From contig NZ_SCVH01000106.1 of the NCBI RefSeq assembly GCF_004296935.1, positions 27,815 to 91,814 on the forward strand: DNA of 64,000 nucleotides, read 5' to 3'. Source of the stretch: Reyranella sp. (GTDB taxonomy: Bacteria; Pseudomonadota; Alphaproteobacteria; Reyranellales; Reyranellaceae). Every line of letters begins with the position of its first letter. Within the stretch, counting starts at the first letter, position 1. Of this stretch, positions 61,800-64,000 are shown piece by piece. The notes below the pieces were generated by a model. The model saw nothing but the letters and a program-made list of their open reading frames with translations, made no database searches and was not told where the DNA came from. The position numbers and the translations under genes were made by a program.

Positions 61800-62201
61800 A
61801 TGGAAATCAACATCCCCGAGGTCGTGGGCGAGGTCACCGCTGCCTTCAACCGCTACGAAAAAGCGCTCAACACCAACGATGTCGTCACGCTCGACGGCTT
61901 GTTCTGGAAGAGCCCGCATACGCTGCGCTACGGCATCGGCGAGCAGCTTTACGGCCACGACCAGATCGCCGCCTTCCGCGCCGGCCGCGATCCGGGCTTC
62001 GTGCTGAACCGGGATCTCCTCAAGCTCTGGATCGTCACCTACGGTCGTGACTTCGGCACCGCCAATTGCGAGTTCCGCCGCCATGGCGCGACCAGGACCG
62101 GCCGGCAGAGTCACACCTGGATGCGCACGGCCGACGGCTGGCGCATCGTTGCTGCCCACGTCTCGCTTCTCGGCGAGGCGACGCCCATGAAGACGTCATA
62201 A
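61800..62201 (+). CDS. atzH: DUF3225 protein, AtzH/HpxZ-like
   Basis: A 133-residue SnoaL/NTF2-fold protein: [74 protein letters not shown]. AtzH decarboxylates and deaminates 1,3-dicarboxyurea to allophanate; HpxZ is the oxalurate-operon homologue. AAGGAGCAAAA precedes the ATG. It is the last gene of the operon, before a palindromic repeat. Confidence 0.85.
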   Translation: MEINIPEVVGEVTAAFNRYEKALNTNDVVTLDGLFWKSPHTLRYGIGEQLYGHDQIAAFRAGRDPGFVLNRDLLKLWIVTYGRDFGTANCEFRRHGATRTGRQSHTWMRTADGWRIVAAHVSLLGEATPMKTS

Positions 62202-62210
62202 TACAGTATC

Positions 62211-62320
62211 ACCTCACCCTGAGGAGCATCGCGTAGCGATGCGTCTCGAAGGGTGGGCAACGCATCGTTGCTTCCCATCCTTCGAGACGTCCGCCTTCGT
62301 CGCGCTCCCCAGGATGAGGT
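62211..62320. repeat. Palindromic dispersed repeat with nested hairpins
   Basis: Imperfect 47-base inverted arms at 62211-62257 and 62274-62320 around a 16-base loop that itself holds a perfect GCAACG-CAT-CGTTGC hairpin; the left arm holds GCATCG-CGTAG-CGATGC. Related to the element at 58087-58218 (both start ACCTCACCCTGAGGAG). Such elements are widespread in Bradyrhizobium- and Reyranella-type genomes. It could end the atzH transcript. Confidence 0.78.
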
Positions 62321-62356
62321 CTATGCTGTAGTCTCCACCGCGTCGGAGGAGACCAA

Positions 62357-63334
62357 TTGAAGTTACTTCTCACTCACGTGCCGCGGGCCAGGCGGCAGTA
62401 CTATGGCGCGCGGGCGCTTGCCCGCCTGCAGGAGCTGGTCGAGGTCACGCTGCACGAGGGCGATGCGCCGCTCGATCCGGCAGGCGTGGTCGCAGCGGCG
62501 CGCGACGTCGATTTCATCATCGCCGACCGCTCCACCGCCGTGCCGGGTGAGATTTTTGCCGGATTGCCGAAGCTCAAGGTGGTGATGCGCAGCGCCATCG
62601 ACATCCGCAACATCGACGTCGAGGCGGCGTCGACGGCAGGGGTTCTGGTAACACATGCCGAAGCAGGCTTCGTGCAGTCGGTGGTGGAATTGACCCTGGG
62701 CCTCCTGGTCGATCTTTCGCGCGGCGTCTCGCGCGCCTCGGCCGACTATCATGCCGGCCGGATGCCCGAAATCCGGGTCGGCCGGCAACTTGGCGGCAGC
62801 ACGGTCGGTATCATTGGCTATGGCCGCATCTCGCGGACGTTGGCGCCGCTGCTGGCCGGCCTCGGCATGTCGGTGCTGGTGTCGGATCCCTATGCCCAGA
62901 TCGATGATCGCCGCTTCACGAAGCTGCCGATGGACGACCTGCTGGCGCGTGCCGATTACGTGATCTGCCTCGCCATCGCCAACGAGGAGACCGAGAACCT
63001 GCTGGATGAGGCGGCCTTTGCCCGTATGAAGCCGGACGCCTTCTTCATCAACATGTCGCGCGGCAACCTTGTCGACGAAGCGGCGTTGGCCAAGGTGTTG
63101 ACGGAAGGCCGCATTGCCGGCGCCGCGATGGATGTCGGCCGTGCGCCGGACCAGATGCCGTCGCCCGAACTGGCGCGGCTGCCCAACGTCATCGCCACGC
63201 CGCATGTCGGCGGCCTGACGCCGCCCGCCAGCGAAAGCCAGGCAATGGACACTGTCCGCCAGGTCGAGGCGCTGGTGAAGGGCGAGGTGCCGCCGGGTGC
63301 CGCCAATCTCGATCGCTGGACGCGCCGTCCTTAG
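62357..63334 (+). CDS. D-isomer-specific 2-hydroxyacid dehydrogenase
   Basis: A 325-residue NAD(P)-dependent dehydrogenase. Rossmann motif VGIIGYGRISRTLAPLLAGLGMSVLVSDPYAQ, the catalytic Arg lies near VICLAIANEETENLL, MKPDAFFINMSRGNLVDEAAL is the hydroxyacid-dehydrogenase signature, and ATPHVGGLTPPA gives the catalytic His. The TTG start at 62357 is supported by GGAGGAG 6 bases upstream; no ATG fits. Substrate unknown; phosphoglycerate-, glyoxylate- or hydroxypyruvate-type are all possible. Confidence 0.85.
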   Translation: MKLLLTHVPRARRQYYGARALARLQELVEVTLHEGDAPLDPAGVVAAARDVDFIIADRSTAVPGEIFAGLPKLKVVMRSAIDIRNIDVEAASTAGVLVTHAEAGFVQSVVELTLGLLVDLSRGVSRASADYHAGRMPEIRVGRQLGGSTVGIIGYGRISRTLAPLLAGLGMSVLVSDPYAQIDDRRFTKLPMDDLLARADYVICLAIANEETENLLDEAAFARMKPDAFFINMSRGNLVDEAALAKVLTEGRIAGAAMDVGRAPDQMPSPELARLPNVIATPHVGGLTPPASESQAMDTVRQVEALVKGEVPPGAANLDRWTRRP

Positions 63335-63348
63335 TTGGCCAGACCTTC

Positions 63349-63373
63349 GAAACCTTCCGATGTTGCGTGCGTT
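63349..63373 (+). promoter_or_regulatory. EcfG-like promoter motif (one mismatch) before a small-protein gene
   Basis: GAAAC at 63349-63353 (consensus GGAAC), 16 bases, then CGTT at 63370-63373, 32 bp upstream of the ATG at 63405. One mismatch in the -35 element makes it weaker evidence than the two exact matches in the window. Confidence 0.4.
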
Positions 63374-63404
63374 ATCCGTGCGTACTCAAGGAAGGAGGCG
63401 AACA

Positions 63405-63632
63405 ATGGACAAGTCCATCGACAACTCGCCCGGCTTAGTCGCCGTTCGCATCCCGGACGACGAGGTCGACCTGTACAACGTCACCGAAGGCGGCTGGTAC
63501 GCCATCGATCACGAGGACAAAGCCGTCCTGGGTCCGTTCGAGAGCCTCGGCGAATGCGACCGGGCCATCCACGACCGGACCGCCCTCGTGGCACCGCCCG
63601 CTTCATCAGCCACACGGCCCCACGTTACGTAG
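63405..63632 (+). CDS. Small protein, tandem paralogue 1
   Basis: A 75-residue soluble protein whose core VDLYNVTEGGWYAIDHEDKAVL plus GPFESLGECDRAIHDR is repeated in the next gene. A strong GGAAGGAGGCGAACA ribosome site precedes the ATG. The motif YNxTxxGWYAxD...LGPFESLxxCDRAI is striking and well conserved between the two copies. No function is known to me; the EcfG-like motif upstream hints at stress induction. Confidence 0.75.
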   Translation: MDKSIDNSPGLVAVRIPDDEVDLYNVTEGGWYAIDHEDKAVLGPFESLGECDRAIHDRTALVAPPASSATRPHVT

Positions 63633-63675
63633 TTTCCGGGCCCGCACGGTTGAAAAGTCGCGAGGGGCCCCTATC

Positions 63676-63870
63676 GTGCTTTCCATGCACATTCCCGAGG
63701 ACCTGATCGCCGTCCACGTTCCGACCGAGGATCTGGGTGACTACAATCTCACCCAAACCGGCTGGTACGCCGTCGACGACGGCGGCAAGGTCGTGCTTGG
63801 TCCGTTTGAAAGCCTGGCCCAGTGCGATCGCGCCATCCGCGAACGGCTGCAGCCGACGACGGGCGTCTGA
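63676..63870 (+). CDS. Small protein, tandem paralogue 2
   Basis: A 64-residue protein with YNLTQTGWYAVDDGGKVVL then GPFESLAQCDRAIRERL, clearly paralogous to the gene upstream. GTG at 63676 has GAGGGG 8 bases upstream; an ATG at 63685 is equally possible for the family N-terminus. It lies 43 bp after paralogue 1 and is probably in the same transcript, ending at the terminator at 63948. Function unknown. Confidence 0.72.
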   Translation: MLSMHIPEDLIAVHVPTEDLGDYNLTQTGWYAVDDGGKVVLGPFESLAQCDRAIRERLQPTTGV

Positions 63871-63889
63871 AGGGCGCCCTTCCAGAGAG

Positions 63890-63918
63890 TTGCAAGTTCA
63901 GCAGGATTATGCCATTAT
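63890..63918 (+). promoter_or_regulatory. Possible sigma-70-like promoter before the terminator
   Basis: TTGCAA (63890-63895), 17 bases, CATTAT (63913-63918): 4 of 6 matches in each box with ideal spacing, in an AT-rich patch. With the terminator at 63948-63978 it would make a transcript of only about 55 bases without an open reading frame. Weak evidence. Confidence 0.25.
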
Positions 63919-63947
63919 TCTTGCTAGGTTGGGAAAGTCCTGATCAG

Positions 63948-63978
63948 CGCCCGGCGGAGAAATCCGCCGGGCGTTTTT
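63948..63978 (+). terminator. Intrinsic terminator
   Basis: CGCCCGGCGGA - GAAA - TCCGCCGGGCG, a perfect 11-bp stem with a GAAA tetraloop, followed directly by TTTTT. It ends the small-protein transcript and any short RNA started at 63890. Confidence 0.93.
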
Positions 63979-64000
63979 CATGGTCCACGAATGGTCTGCC

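Overview
The window is GC-rich, gene-dense DNA from what is probably an alphaproteobacterium. Three things point there: promoter motifs matching the alphaproteobacterial general stress sigma factor EcfG; many orphan Bug/TctC-type binding proteins, CaiB-type CoA transferases, SDRs and acyl-CoA enzymes; and palindromic intergenic repeats of a kind common in Bradyrhizobium/Reyranella-like genomes. The genus is inference. No rRNA, tRNA, phage, insertion sequence or CRISPR array was recognised; the content looks chromosomal and mainly catabolic or transport-related.

Layout. 1-2.6 kb (minus): start of a hydantoinase/oxoprolinase gene, a Bug receptor and a class V aminotransferase. 2.8-7.2 kb (plus): a DUF1127 protein, then a trehalose operon otsB - GH15 hydrolase - otsA behind an EcfG-type promoter. 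7.2-12.1 kb (minus): an FMN-binding PPOX protein, a Ser/Thr kinase fused to a UspA domain, a metallophosphoesterase broken by one in-frame stop codon, a CoA transferase with apparently permuted halves, and an alpha/beta hydrolase. 12.2-14.3 kb (plus): feoAB iron uptake. 14.3-20.4 kb (minus): DUF486 protein, Bug receptor, complete TRAP transporter (dctM-dctQ-dctP) and an amidase. 20.4-27.7 kb: TauE exporter, a small acidic protein, enoyl-CoA hydratases, an MDR reductase, a GST, an epoxide-hydrolase-like enzyme, a CigR-like secreted protein (second EcfG motif), a GFA-family protein and an SDR. 27.7-31.6 kb (minus): fatty acyl-AMP ligase, EamA exporter and LLM oxidoreductase. 31.9-33.6 kb: RhlE-like DEAD-box helicase with a long GDRP-repeat tail. 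33.7-39.5 kb: a fatty-acid-type gene set (HAD, ECH, SDR, two ACADs) with pncC and a DOPA-dioxygenase-like gene. 39.7-42.7 kb (minus): complete tripartite tricarboxylate transporter tctBAC. 42.8-47.4 kb: SDR, flavodoxin-like protein and a single-chain biotin-dependent acyl-CoA carboxylase. 47.5-51.9 kb: peptide-type binding protein, FMN alpha-hydroxyacid oxidase and a regulator-like protein with two winged-helix repeats.

The most coherent and interesting locus is 51.9-62.2 kb. An allophanate hydrolase (AtzF type) is divergent from a complete Opp/Dpp-type ABC importer, which continues into a DUF4089 protein (AtzG/HpxX), an AtzE/HpxY amidase and an AtzH/HpxZ protein. A match to the sigma-54 consensus (TTGGCACGACCCTTGCA) lies in front of the importer. 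Together these suggest a nitrogen-regulated locus that imports a urea-derived or ureido compound and hydrolyses it through carboxylated urea intermediates to ammonia and CO2. The substrate is unknown. No cyanuric acid hydrolase or urea carboxylase is present in the window.

The right end holds a D-2-hydroxyacid dehydrogenase, two tandem paralogous small proteins with an EcfG-like motif, and a strong intrinsic terminator preceded by a possible short transcript.
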